Shown here piece by piece: positions 54,389 through 63,238 of a stretch of DNA of 64,000 nucleotides. A program made the position numbers and the translations under genes. The notes under the pieces were generated by a model. The model did no database searches, was not told where the DNA came from, and was given only the letters and a program-made list of their open reading frames with translations. The stretch is from Priestia megaterium. Lineage in GTDB: Bacteria > Bacillota > Bacilli > Bacillales > Bacillaceae_H. Numbering within the stretch: the first letter of the stretch is position 1; each line of letters opens with the position of its first letter. The stretch lies in contig NZ_CP085442.1 of NCBI RefSeq assembly GCF_023824195.1, positions 1,898,001 to 1,962,000 of the forward strand, written 5' to 3'.

Positions 54389-55768
54389 GTGAATAATTTA
54401 GTTGTGATTGGCGGCGGTCCTGCAGGATATGTGGCTGCAATCACTGCCGCCCGGCAAGGAAAAAAAGTTACGTTAATTGAACAAAAAGATTTAGGGGGAA
54501 CATGTTTAAATGAGGGCTGTATGCCAACAAAGTCATTATTAGCAAGCGCGGAAACCTATGAGAAAATTAAGAAAGCTGAGCAATTCGGCATCACTCTTCC
54601 TTTAGAACAAGTGAAAATTAACTGGGATGGCGTTCAGCATCATAAAACAAACATTGTTAAAAAACTGGTTCAGGGAATTGGCTATTTGATGAAAAAAAAC
54701 AGTATTAAAGTCATGAAAGGAGAAGCTTCCTTTTTGACAAATCATCGTCTAGCCGTGCGGAACGAAAATCAAGTAGAAGAGGTAGAGGCTGAACAGTTTA
54801 TTATTGCTGCGGGTTCAGAACCTGCTAGCCTGCCATTTTCTCCATTTGATGGAAAATGGATCATTCACAGTGGACAAGCGATGTCGCTGCCTGCTATCCC
54901 TTCATCTCTTTTAATAGTAGGAGGGGGTGTAATTGGGTGTGAATTTGCAAGCATTTACAGCCAAATGGGAACAAAAGTAACGATTGTGGAAGCGGCAGAA
55001 CAGCTGCTTCCTGGTGAAGATCCCGATATCGCATTTACGTTACGGGAAGAGTTAGAGAAAAAAGGCGTAGCGATTTATACATCCTCTTCGTTAACAGAAA
55101 TGCAGCCAGAAGATAAAACAGCTCTATTTAAACATAAAGAAGAGCTGCATGAACTGCAATCTGACTATGCATTAATTTCAATTGGAAGAAAACCTAGAGT
55201 GCTAGGTTTAGGTTTAGAAAAGGTTGGCATACATTTTTCAAAACAAGGAATTGATGTTAATGAGCATATGCAAACGAATATACCTAATATCTATGCTTGT
55301 GGAGATGTAGTTGGCGGAATTCAGCTTGCTCATGTAGCCTTTCATGAAGGCACAGTTGCTGCTTTGCACGCATGTGGAAAAGATAAGAACGTAAATTACC
55401 GAGCTGTACCACGCTGCATCTATACTCATCCTGAAATTGCAAGTGTCGGTATGACAGAAAAGCAGGCCCGAGACGCATACGGCGATATTCGTGTCGGAGA
55501 ATTCTCGTTTACGGCAAACGGCAAAGCAATGATTGCAAATGAGTCCGTTGGAAAAGTGAAGGTAATAGTAGAACCACAGTTTAATGAAATTATTGGGCTT
55601 TCCATTGTAGGTTCACATGCTACAGAATTAATTGGACAAGGAACCATCATGCTGCACGGAGAATTGACCACAGATGTAATGGAAGATTTTATTGCTGCTC
55701 ATCCTACATTATCCGAAGCAATTCATGAAGCTCTTTTGCATTCAGCGGGTCAGGCCGTTCACTCCTGA
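54389..55768 (+). CDS. acoL: dihydrolipoamide dehydrogenase (E3) of the acetoin complex
   Basis: 459 aa from the GTG at 54389, with GAAAGGGG upstream; the frame from 54380 would begin inside that site. FAD motif VVIGGGPAGYVAAITAARQG, redox-active disulfide GGTCLNEGCMPTKSLL, NAD motif LLIVGGGVIGCEFASIYSQM, FAD motif NIYACGDVVGG and the C-terminal His-Glu pair in HPTLSEAIHEA. It reoxidises the lipoyl group of AcoC with NAD+. There is no N-terminal lipoyl domain. Last gene of the operon. Confidence 0.95.
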   Translation: MNNLVVIGGGPAGYVAAITAARQGKKVTLIEQKDLGGTCLNEGCMPTKSLLASAETYEKIKKAEQFGITLPLEQVKINWDGVQHHKTNIVKKLVQGIGYLMKKNSIKVMKGEASFLTNHRLAVRNENQVEEVEAEQFIIAAGSEPASLPFSPFDGKWIIHSGQAMSLPAIPSSLLIVGGGVIGCEFASIYSQMGTKVTIVEAAEQLLPGEDPDIAFTLREELEKKGVAIYTSSSLTEMQPEDKTALFKHKEELHELQSDYALISIGRKPRVLGLGLEKVGIHFSKQGIDVNEHMQTNIPNIYACGDVVGGIQLAHVAFHEGTVAALHACGKDKNVNYRAVPRCIYTHPEIASVGMTEKQARDAYGDIRVGEFSFTANGKAMIANESVGKVKVIVEPQFNEIIGLSIVGSHATELIGQGTIMLHGELTTDVMEDFIAAHPTLSEAIHEALLHSAGQAVHS

Positions 55769-55835
55769 TTACGCAGGTGCCCAAGTTATTAAACTCTTTA
55801 AGGATGAAAAGTAAAAATGAATAATTCAAAAAGAT

Positions 55836-55905
55836 AAACTAGAGGATGAAGGAATCACAGAAGAGGTATAGGAGTTTTCCTGCATCCTCGTCTAGTTTCT
55901 TTATT
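55836..55905 (+). terminator. terminator of acoABCL
   Basis: AAACTAGAGGATG pairs with CATCCTCGTCTAGTTT (one bulged base) across a 35-base loop and is followed by a T-rich stretch. Confidence 0.7.
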
Positions 55906-55947
55906 AATTTTTACATAACGTGAGTTTAAAAATCTATCTTTGATAAT

Positions 55948-55961
55948 GATAACGTTTTCTT
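55948..55961 (+). promoter_or_regulatory. cre-like site upstream of acoR
   Basis: TGATAACGTTTTCT matches TGNNANCGNTNNCA except for the last base. It lies about 70-85 bases before the acoR start; CcpA control of aco genes is known in B. subtilis. Confidence 0.6.
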
Positions 55962-56032
55962 TGTGATTTATAATAATGGTAACAAGCCTTGATTTACTAT
56001 ATTCAATTAAGTTTATAGGGGAGAGGTATAGA

Positions 56033-57910
56033 ATGGAATCCACACTTTCTTTAAACACATGGAAACGTTTTGTAAACGAAGGGGCACTTGAATCCTCAAG
56101 GTTAAACGACATTATTGTAAAGTCATGGCATCGTTGTAAAAGCGCAGATGTTAATCCTTACCTAGATAAAGGCAGATCGATTCTAAGAAATGAAGCCTTT
56201 CATTCTCGAAAACAAATGAACTCTTTATTTCTTGATACGGCTTTGCCGCACTTAGAAAGAATAAAACAGTCAACGGCGGATTTAGGAATGGTTGCTCTAT
56301 TAATTGACCCAGAAGGCTATATTCTATCTATTACAGGAAATAGACTTACATTGAATGAAGCAAGGAAAATTAATTTTGTGGAAGGAGCCTGTTGGACAGA
56401 GAAAGAAGTAGGAACAAATGCAATCGGCACGGCTCTGCAAACTGAAGAGCCCATTATGATAACGGGTACAGAACATTATTCGATTGCTTCGCATCAATGG
56501 AGCTGTTCAGCAGCGCCTGTTCGAAATGACGACGGAAATTTAATTGGGATTATTAATATTTCTTGTCCTGTAAACAGAGCTCACCCTTATATGCTTGGAA
56601 TGGTTACGTCCATCGCGTATACAATTGAGCGGGAATTAAGCATTCGAATGCACAAAGACGAAATTGAGTTGGTTCATGCTTCTATGAATTTTGTTGATAG
56701 CAAGCAGCTCTTGCTGCTTTGCAATTACAAAGAAGTGATTGTAGGAGCAAGTACAACCGTTCGGGAATGTATACCAAAATGGTCAGGCCTGCAGTTGAAC
56801 ACGATTGTACAACAGGGATTTCGTATAGTGATGGAAGTGCCTGTAATTTCAAAAAGACACGGTCATTCTATTGGAAAGATTATTTATTTATCAGAAGAAG
56901 CAACTCATAACCAAACAACTAAACAGATCTCTGCTCAATCATTTTGTTTTAAAGGAGAAGCAGGCATAAGCCGTTCCTTTCAGCAAACACTAGAAGAAAT
57001 AAAGCATGCGGCTCCTACGGATACAACGGTCTATATTTTAGGGGAAACAGGTACTGGAAAAGAAGTAGTAGCCCGAACGATTCATGAAAACAGTTCGCGT
57101 AAAAACGGGCCTTTTATTGCTCTTAATTGTGGTGCCATTCCGAAGGAACTTATGGAAAGTGAATTATTTGGCTATGTGGAAGGAGCGTTTACAGGAGCAC
57201 GGCGTCAAGGATATCAAGGAAAGTTTGAGCAGGCTAATCACGGTACGATTTTTCTTGATGAAATAGGTGAACTTCCTCATTCTATGCAAGTTTCTTTGTT
57301 AAGAGTATTGCAAGAGCGCAAGGTAACGCCTGTTGGAAGCAATCAGGAAATTTCGGTAGACATCCGGATTATTACCGCTACTCATCGAGATCTTCGTCAA
57401 CTTGTCAGTGAAGGGAAGTTTCGAGAAGATTTATACTATCGACTTCACGTGTATCCCGTGCATGTTCCGCCTTTGCGAGAAAGGAAAGAAGATATTCCAC
57501 ATCTGATGCGCTACTTTTGTCAAAAGAATGCTTGGAATATGAATTTCCCCAAGGAATTAGTAGATAAATTAATAGATTACCAGTGGCCCGGCAATATTCG
57601 AGAATTATTTAATGTACTTGAACGCTTGAAGATCTCGCTTAAAACAGAAGCAGAAAAAGAGAGGATATTGAATTATTTAAGTTCTTTAAATCTTGGTGGC
57701 CAGAAGAACATCTCTCACTCTGATACTTCACAAGAAATAGAAGACAATGATTCTACGTCCCTACCCGCACTCACATTTCGTGAAAAAGTTCAAAAAGACC
57801 TAATGATGGATGCTTTACGTAAAACACAGGGAAATGTGTCACTTGCCGCTAAGCTGTTAGATATACCAAGAAGTACATTTTATAACAGATTAAAAAAATT
57901 CAATTTGTAA
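56033..57910 (+). CDS. acoR: AcoR, sigma-54-dependent activator of acetoin catabolism
   Basis: 625 aa from the ATG at 56033 with GGGGAGAGG upstream; the frame from 55976 has no site. A GAF-like sensor region (about 75-215: TADLGMVALLIDPEGYILSI, NFVEGACWTEKEVGTNAIGT, ITGTEHYSIASHQWSCSAAP) is followed by an AAA+ domain with GETGTGKEVVARTIH, GAFTGARR and FLDEIGELP, and a Fis-type HTH at the end (QGNVSLAAKLLDIPRSTFYN). It should bind the dyad at 50903-50961 and open the sigma-54 promoter at 51011 when acetoin is present. Confidence 0.95.
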   Translation: MESTLSLNTWKRFVNEGALESSRLNDIIVKSWHRCKSADVNPYLDKGRSILRNEAFHSRKQMNSLFLDTALPHLERIKQSTADLGMVALLIDPEGYILSITGNRLTLNEARKINFVEGACWTEKEVGTNAIGTALQTEEPIMITGTEHYSIASHQWSCSAAPVRNDDGNLIGIINISCPVNRAHPYMLGMVTSIAYTIERELSIRMHKDEIELVHASMNFVDSKQLLLLCNYKEVIVGASTTVRECIPKWSGLQLNTIVQQGFRIVMEVPVISKRHGHSIGKIIYLSEEATHNQTTKQISAQSFCFKGEAGISRSFQQTLEEIKHAAPTDTTVYILGETGTGKEVVARTIHENSSRKNGPFIALNCGAIPKELMESELFGYVEGAFTGARRQGYQGKFEQANHGTIFLDEIGELPHSMQVSLLRVLQERKVTPVGSNQEISVDIRIITATHRDLRQLVSEGKFREDLYYRLHVYPVHVPPLRERKEDIPHLMRYFCQKNAWNMNFPKELVDKLIDYQWPGNIRELFNVLERLKISLKTEAEKERILNYLSSLNLGGQKNISHSDTSQEIEDNDSTSLPALTFREKVQKDLMMDALRKTQGNVSLAAKLLDIPRSTFYNRLKKFNL

Positions 57911-57964
57911 GCTGAGAGTTCGTAGCTGTTTTAAACTTTTAAATAAGGATAGGAGCTGAGTAGA

Positions 57965-59014
57965 ATGAAAGCATTAAGATGGCATGGCGTTAAAGATGTA
58001 AGGTTAGAACATATTGCAGAACCTACCGTCTCTCAAGGGAAAGTGAAAATTAAAGTAGAATGGTGTGGAATTTGCGGAAGTGATTTGCATGAGTACACGG
58101 CAGGACCAATTTTTATTCCTACAGAAGAATCCCATCCATTAAGCAAAGATAAAGCGCCGGTTGTGCTGGGGCATGAATTTTCTGGACAAGTTGTAGAAAT
58201 CGGAGAAGGTATTACGAATGTAAAAGTCGGAGACAGAGTAGTAGTAGAACCTATCTATGCATGCGGAGAGTGTGAAGGCTGTAAACAAGGAAAGTATAAT
58301 CTTTGTAATAAAATGGGGTTTTATGGTCTTGCAGGAGGAGGCGGAGGTTTTTCTGAGTATGCCTCCATACCGGTAGAAATGATTCATAAAATACCGGAAA
58401 CGGTGTCTTACGAGCAAGGAGCTCTGGTAGAGCCTTCAGCTGTGGCTCTTCATGCTGTGCGCCAAAGCAAACTAAAGGTAGGGGATAAAGCCGCTGTATT
58501 TGGGACGGGGCCAATCGGTTTGTTAGTCATTGAAGCGTTAAAGGCATCGGGTGCATCTGAAATTTATGCCATTGAACTATCGGAACAGCGTAGACAGAAA
58601 GCAGAAGAACTTGGGGCGATTGTCATTAACCCGCAAGAATACGATCCCGTAGCAGAAGTACATAAGCGCACAGGCGGAGGTGCAGATGTTTCATACGAAG
58701 TTACAGGTGTTCCCTTAGTTTTAACTCAAGCCATTAACTCTACCAAAAGTGGCGGAGAGACAATGATTGTTAGTATATTTGAAAAAGAAGCGTCCATTCA
58801 TCCCCAAACAATCGTTTTACAGGAGCGTACAGTAACAGGTATTATTGGCTACCGCGATGTATTTCCAGCGGTTATTAGTTTAATGGCAAAAGGATATTTT
58901 TCTGCTGATAAACTGGTGACAAAACGTATCAAGCTAGAGAATGTGATTGAAGAAGGTTTTGAGACATTGTTAAAAGAAAGAGAACAGGTGAAAATTTTGG
59001 TGAAAGCTGAATAA
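57965..59014 (+). CDS. bdhA: 2,3-butanediol dehydrogenase, zinc-containing
   Basis: 349 aa medium-chain alcohol dehydrogenase. The catalytic zinc ligands are in EWCGICGSDLHEY and GHEFSGQVVEIGEG; the structural zinc Cys cluster is ACGECEGCKQGKYNLC. The glycine-rich NAD motif is VFGTGPIGLLVIEA. The sequence EPSAVALHAVRQSKLK and overall pattern match the (R,R)-butanediol dehydrogenase BdhA of B. subtilis. It interconverts acetoin and 2,3-butanediol, so butanediol can feed into the aco complex. It follows acoR by 54 bases without its own sigma-54 site, so it may be read from acoR. The hairpin of the dispersed repeat follows. Confidence 0.9.
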   Translation: MKALRWHGVKDVRLEHIAEPTVSQGKVKIKVEWCGICGSDLHEYTAGPIFIPTEESHPLSKDKAPVVLGHEFSGQVVEIGEGITNVKVGDRVVVEPIYACGECEGCKQGKYNLCNKMGFYGLAGGGGGFSEYASIPVEMIHKIPETVSYEQGALVEPSAVALHAVRQSKLKVGDKAAVFGTGPIGLLVIEALKASGASEIYAIELSEQRRQKAEELGAIVINPQEYDPVAEVHKRTGGGADVSYEVTGVPLVLTQAINSTKSGGETMIVSIFEKEASIHPQTIVLQERTVTGIIGYRDVFPAVISLMAKGYFSADKLVTKRIKLENVIEEGFETLLKEREQVKILVKAE

Positions 59015-59025
59015 TAAATAAGAGA

Positions 59026-59222
59026 CGGGGACAAAAGTAGTTTAGTTGAAGGAAGATCCGAACGAGTTTGATTCTTCATGGAGAATCAACTTCGTTCGGA
59101 TTTTTTCATTGGTATGGGAAACGTAGGCTTCATGTATGTAAGTGCTTCTAACGGTTGATTGAAGGGCAAGGTCCACCCGCCGCCCGCGGAAAGCGAAGTC
59201 ATGTACGGAAATCAACAGCGGT
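59026..59222 (+). repeat. dispersed intergenic repeat, copy 2, with terminator-like hairpin
   Basis: Homologous to 43250-43408. The hairpin at 59055-59107 (GATCCGAACGA, inner GATTCT/AGAATC, TCGTTCGGATTTTTTC) is stronger here and can end bdhA transcription. The copy continues with a GC-rich segment at 59170-59200 (CCACCCGCCGCCCGCGGAAA) absent from copy 1. Confidence 0.75.
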
Positions 59223-59358
59223 GTCACAAGCACTCCAGATCATTTATTCAATTCGTTCGTCCTTGGATTGGATTGATTTCGTTATGTCTTGATCTATTTT
59301 AAATTTAATGAGGAATGTACGTATATTTTATTATCAGATTATTCTGTACTATATACAG

Positions 59359-59376
59359 TATATTGTATACAATATA
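59359..59376. promoter_or_regulatory. perfect 18-bp palindrome before the PLP enzyme gene
   Basis: TATATTGTATACAATATA is fully self-complementary and lies 46 bases before the gene at 59422, within its probable promoter. It is a candidate operator for the ScoC-like regulator encoded downstream or for another factor. Confidence 0.5.
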
Positions 59377-59421
59377 TAATCTAATCATTATCTAATTAAT
59401 AAAACCAGAGGTGATGAGTGA

Positions 59422-60636
59422 ATGACAGACAAACAGTTTAGAAATGTACAAGACGGAACAAAAGCGGTATGGGCAGGAGAAAAAGAATCGCTTGCTTACA
59501 ATGCCACTCAAGTTCCTGTCGTCTTCAGCGTAGCTTATAATTATGATGATGTAGACGAATGGCAAGAAGTTGCGTTAGGAAACAAACCAGGCTATACGTA
59601 TAATCGCATGAGTAATCCTACGGTTAAAGCTTTTGAAGAAAAAGTAAGGATACTTGAAGAAGCAGAAGAAGCGGTCGCATTTTCCTCCGGAATGGCGGCT
59701 ATTAGCAGCACATTATACACTTTTTTAAAACCGGGAGACCGCGTCGTATCGGTAAAAGATACATATGGAGGAACAAATAAAATCTTCACTGAGTTCCTTC
59801 CTAACATCGGAGTTGATGTAACCTTATGCAATACGGGAAATCATGAAGAAATTGAAGCGGAAGTAAATAAAGGATGTAAAGTGCTATATTTAGAGTCGCC
59901 TACAAATCCTACGATGAAAATTATTGATATTGAAAGAACAGCGAAAGCAGGAAAATCGGTAGGGGCAGTCGTCATTATTGATAATACATTTGCGACACCC
60001 ATTAATCAAAACCCTCTTCAATTAGGGGTAGATTTTGTCATTCACAGCGCAACAAAATTTTTAAGCGGACATGCGGATGCCTTAGGAGGGGTAGTATGCG
60101 GCTCTAAAGAATTAATGCAGCATGTGTATCACTACCGTGAGATCAATGGCGCGACCATGGATCCCATGTCAGCGTATCTTATTTTAAGAGGAATGAAAAC
60201 GTTAAAATTACGTATACGTCAACAAGAACGAAGTGCTTTGGAAATTGCTAAATTTCTTCAAAAGAAAGAAGCTGTTGAAGCCGTCTATTATCCTGGATTG
60301 GAAACACACCCTCATCATCATATTGCCAAAAAACAAATGAAAGGCTTTGGCGGAATATTAAGCTTTGTTTTAAAAGGAGAAATGGAAGCTATTAAAATTT
60401 TGCTGCCAAAGTTAACGTATGCAAATAAAGCCGGCAATTTAGGAGCGGTTGAAACGATTTATGGACCAGCAAGAACGACTAGTCACGTAGAATGTACGCT
60501 TGAAGAACGTAAAGCCCTTGGAATATCTGAAGGACTGGTTCGCATATCTGTAGGAATTGAAGATACGGAAGATTTAATTGCAGACTTAGAACAAGCATTT
60601 GCTCACTTAGAATCCGCATCATCTATTAGTAATTAA
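59422..60636 (+). CDS. Cys/Met metabolism PLP-dependent enzyme (cystathionine gamma-synthase/lyase family)
   Basis: 404 aa. Family landmarks: GYTYNRMSNPTVKAFEEKVR, EEAVAFSSGMAAISSTLYTF, DTYGGTNKIF, the segment YLESPTNPTMKIIDIE, IIDNTFATPINQNPLQLGVD and the PLP lysine in HSATKFLSGHADALGG. The C-terminal SVGIEDTEDLIADLEQAF is standard. Members make or split sulfur amino acids (cystathionine gamma-synthase, methionine gamma-lyase, O-acetylhomoserine sulfhydrylase); the substrate cannot be chosen from sequence. AGAGGTG precedes the ATG. No SAM or T-box leader is seen. A perfect palindrome lies upstream. Confidence 0.9.
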   Translation: MTDKQFRNVQDGTKAVWAGEKESLAYNATQVPVVFSVAYNYDDVDEWQEVALGNKPGYTYNRMSNPTVKAFEEKVRILEEAEEAVAFSSGMAAISSTLYTFLKPGDRVVSVKDTYGGTNKIFTEFLPNIGVDVTLCNTGNHEEIEAEVNKGCKVLYLESPTNPTMKIIDIERTAKAGKSVGAVVIIDNTFATPINQNPLQLGVDFVIHSATKFLSGHADALGGVVCGSKELMQHVYHYREINGATMDPMSAYLILRGMKTLKLRIRQQERSALEIAKFLQKKEAVEAVYYPGLETHPHHHIAKKQMKGFGGILSFVLKGEMEAIKILLPKLTYANKAGNLGAVETIYGPARTTSHVECTLEERKALGISEGLVRISVGIEDTEDLIADLEQAFAHLESASSISN

Positions 60637-60868
60637 AAAGACACGTATTACTTTTTTTAATAAAAATAAAGTAAGCACCTCTTTTTAGTTGGTAGACACT
60701 TCTTCAAAATTGCAGAGGTTTTGTGGAATAAAGCTGATAAATTAAACTGTACGTGTATTTTTTCGTCTGATTTTGTAGGTATACTGATAAATTAGATGAA
60801 ATAAAAATGTTTTTTCGCGTTTTAAAAATAAACTAACTTAAAACAGCCTACAAATAAGGAATGATAGT

Positions 60869-61450
60869 ATGTCGAAACAAGAAAGTGAATACACAATAAA
60901 AGACGCATCATTGTTTGGATTAAAATTAATGCAGGTAAGTAAAGCCATCTGGAGAGCTGCGGAAGATGACTGGGAGCAATGGGTGAAACCTTATGGTCTG
61001 AATGTAAATGAGCATCATATTTTATGTTTAGCTAGTAACACGGGAGAAATCTCTATGTCAGAGTTAGCTAATTTAGGAGCTATGCATATCTCTACAGCAT
61101 TTAATTTTTCGAAAAAATTAGAAAATCAAGGGTATCTGCATTTGTCCAAAAGAGAAAATGATAAAAGAAACACCTACATCAAATTGACTGAAAGCGGAGA
61201 ACAATTATTGCTTGATACGCTCAAAGGGTATGAACCACATAACAGTAAGATATGTAAAGGCGCACTTCCTTTAAAAACGTTATACGGCAAATTTCCCGCT
61301 TTTCCAGAGCTAGTAACCGTTGTTCGCCATGTTTGCGGCGGCGAGCTTGTGACCGTTGCTGATCAACCTTTTGTGAATATAGAAGAAGTGGGAATAGAAG
61401 AAAATGAAGAAAATGAAGAAAAGAAAGAAGTCCAGCTAACTAGTAATTGA
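60869..61450 (+). CDS. ScoC/Hpr-like MarR-family transition-state regulator
   Basis: 193 aa. It follows the ScoC/Hpr pattern of B. subtilis closely: a long N-terminal helix (ASLFGLKLMQVSKAIWRAAE), WVKPYGLNVNEHHILCLAS, the winged helix MSELANLGAMHISTAFNFSK then KLENQGYLHLSKRENDKRNT, and the C-terminal PLKTLYGKFPAFPEL. ScoC represses protease, peptide-transport and sporulation genes. The tail here is acidic and repetitive (VGIEENEENEEKKEV). Because ScoC is a core chromosomal gene, this is either the main copy or a paralogue carried on an accessory replicon. AAGGAATG lies before the ATG. Confidence 0.88.
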   Translation: MSKQESEYTIKDASLFGLKLMQVSKAIWRAAEDDWEQWVKPYGLNVNEHHILCLASNTGEISMSELANLGAMHISTAFNFSKKLENQGYLHLSKRENDKRNTYIKLTESGEQLLLDTLKGYEPHNSKICKGALPLKTLYGKFPAFPELVTVVRHVCGGELVTVADQPFVNIEEVGIEENEENEEKKEVQLTSN

Positions 61451-61493
61451 ACGTAGTGAATAGGGCTTCGTGAAAATATGTGAATAACAGGCT

Positions 61494-61541
61494 GAGCTGT
61501 TTTATACGTGAGAAATTTGACGTATAAAACAGCTTTTTTTA
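61494..61541 (+). terminator. terminator of the scoC-like gene
   Basis: AGCTGTTTTATACG and CGTATAAAACAGCT are exact complements around a 12-base loop, followed by T7. Confidence 0.95.
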
Positions 61542-62028
61542 TCAGCTGAATTAAATCAACTCATGATTATATCTCATAGATTAGCTTCATCATTTCATAT
61601 ATATACCTGCTATTTATTTGATGCCCTTTATTTTAGAGACATTACTATACATTTATAAGAGATTAAAAAGAAATTAAAGAAATTAAAAACATTGTTAAAA
61701 CTTATATTGGTAAAAGCCTTCTGCTGACTGAGATTAAAGGGAATTAAGCAATCAAAAAAATTGCAGTTTGCTACAAGAATTTTCACGAAAAAATATAGGC
61801 TTTTTTTATACTAGCTATATTTTTTACGCAGTAGTTTGAAAAATAACGTTTATTTATTGTATTTTTTGTTCATTTAGTTGATTTTTTTCATGAAAACGAA
61901 AATCATTATCATTTAAAAAGGTTCATTAGAGTTGATAGGCAAATATGTTTTAGTAAGTTAAAGAGAAAAGAAGAATATGAGGAAAATAGAGTAGAAATGA
62001 GTAAAAAAAGGCATAACAAAAAAGAGTA
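61542..62028. other. AT-rich region between convergent scoC-like and initiator-like genes
   Basis: No gene in 487 bases. A Fur-box-like sequence (CGAAAATCATTATCA at 61897-61911, two mismatches to the 7-1-7 consensus) is present but no gene starts nearby to use it. Downstream of it are only very short frames. Confidence 0.4.
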
Positions 62029-63168
62029 TTATAGAGCGTTAATTTTTGCCTGATAATACCCGTTGGCAATTTTTCGTATATACGTAAAGAAATTGGACTC
62101 CATTTCATGCACAAGAGGGCGAAATGTATCCATCCTTTCTTCTATGTAAGTTTGTTGTAAGTAACGCTGAACGGACGTTAATGATTTTTCGATTATATCT
62201 ATACCAAACTCATGTACAATGGAATGAATATCTTCCTTTTTAATTGAATAATGGCCAAAAGATTTAAAGAAATTCTTAAACTGAGCAAATGCATGCTCTC
62301 CACGGATTTTTTCGATTTCTTTTTGTTTTTTACTATCATGAGCACCAGTTAAATTAAAGCTTAAAATAAAACCATCCTTGATTTTTTCAATAATTGATTT
62401 TCTTGGCTGCTTTTCTTCTAATAATGTTTTGACACAATCATCTTTTTCTAGTACATCGATACGGAAAATTGTACTCAATTTACTAGCCATTTCTTTAATA
62501 GCAGCTTTATAGCCAATGTATTTTGGAAGAATGTGTTTTACCTCGGTGTAAGATAAAAGTGCTTCTGAATCTTTCTTTACGTTTACATCAGATTCGTATA
62601 CATACAACGCACGTAAAGCCAGACGCAGCATGTTGATATTTTTAATAGCCAGCAATTGATAAATCACTTCCATCGAAACAGAAGTATAACCACCTTTTGA
62701 AGTATATGTACTGTGATCTTCATCAAGCATTTCAGGATTATATGATATGTTTTGAACATCAGCAGCTTCTTTTATATGTAAATCTAAAAAATCCTCTAAA
62801 TAGTTGTTTAAAGAAACTTGAATATAGTCTCCCCATAAACGATCCCAGCGAATGATGTCATAGTCTTCTAAAAGCTTATTATTATTTTGGACGGTCCGAA
62901 CGGAACATTGGATTGTATTAGCCAGTTCTTGCTCAGAAATAATTGAAATATGCCCTTGGCTGTTACATTTGGCTACGTAAGCTAAAATTTGCTTCATCAG
63001 AGAACCCGTCCACTTTATGTCTACAAAGTTTTTTGCAAGACCAAATGAATGTTTTTCATAGTAATAGCTATTGTCTCGTTTAGTGTTTCTATTCAAGCCG
63101 CTCATAACAATCAGCAGTTTATTTGCTACAAGGGTGTGCCGTTTTAGTGACAGCTTTTGTATACTCAT
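62029..63168 (-). CDS. putative iteron-binding replication initiator (winged-helix protein)
   Basis: 379 aa, basic, no membrane segment. GAAAGGAGG lies before the ATG. An N-terminal winged-helix is seen at about 45-110 (FVDIKWTGSLMKQILAYVAK, SEQELANTIQCSVRTVQNNN, LLEDYDIIRWDR). The middle (about 165-225) is helical with VIYQLLAIKNINMLRLALRA, and a region of about 225-290 (LSYTEVKHILPKYIGYKAAI) could form a second wing domain, as in two-winged-helix initiators. I do not recognise a named Rep family. The reasons to call it an initiator are context: its promoter at 63210-63238 abuts the first of at least 11 same-direction repeats that run to the window edge. A repressor of an unknown locus is the alternative. 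Confidence 0.6.
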   Translation of the reverse strand: MSIQKLSLKRHTLVANKLLIVMSGLNRNTKRDNSYYYEKHSFGLAKNFVDIKWTGSLMKQILAYVAKCNSQGHISIISEQELANTIQCSVRTVQNNNKLLEDYDIIRWDRLWGDYIQVSLNNYLEDFLDLHIKEAADVQNISYNPEMLDEDHSTYTSKGGYTSVSMEVIYQLLAIKNINMLRLALRALYVYESDVNVKKDSEALLSYTEVKHILPKYIGYKAAIKEMASKLSTIFRIDVLEKDDCVKTLLEEKQPRKSIIEKIKDGFILSFNLTGAHDSKKQKEIEKIRGEHAFAQFKNFFKSFGHYSIKKEDIHSIVHEFGIDIIEKSLTSVQRYLQQTYIEERMDTFRPLVHEMESNFFTYIRKIANGYYQAKINAL

Positions 63169-63209
63169 GTAGTTACCTCCTTTCTAAAACTATATACGTC
63201 GTCTTTTAC

Positions 63210-63238
63210 AGTATAGACACAGTCATATAGGCTGTAAA
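63210..63238 (-). promoter_or_regulatory. promoter of the initiator-like gene with inverted flanks
   Basis: On the minus strand TTTACA (63238-63233) and TATACT (63215-63210) are spaced by exactly 17 bases, a good sigma-A promoter. Its elements lie within an inverted repeat (TTTTACAG at 63204-63211, CTGTAAAA at 63232-63239), and the first iteron begins at 63239, touching the -35. Binding there would block transcription, which fits self-control of an initiator. Confidence 0.75.

Noticed and set aside
61897..61911. Fur box
   Set aside because: Two mismatches and no gene start within reach; it lies between the 3' ends of two convergent genes.
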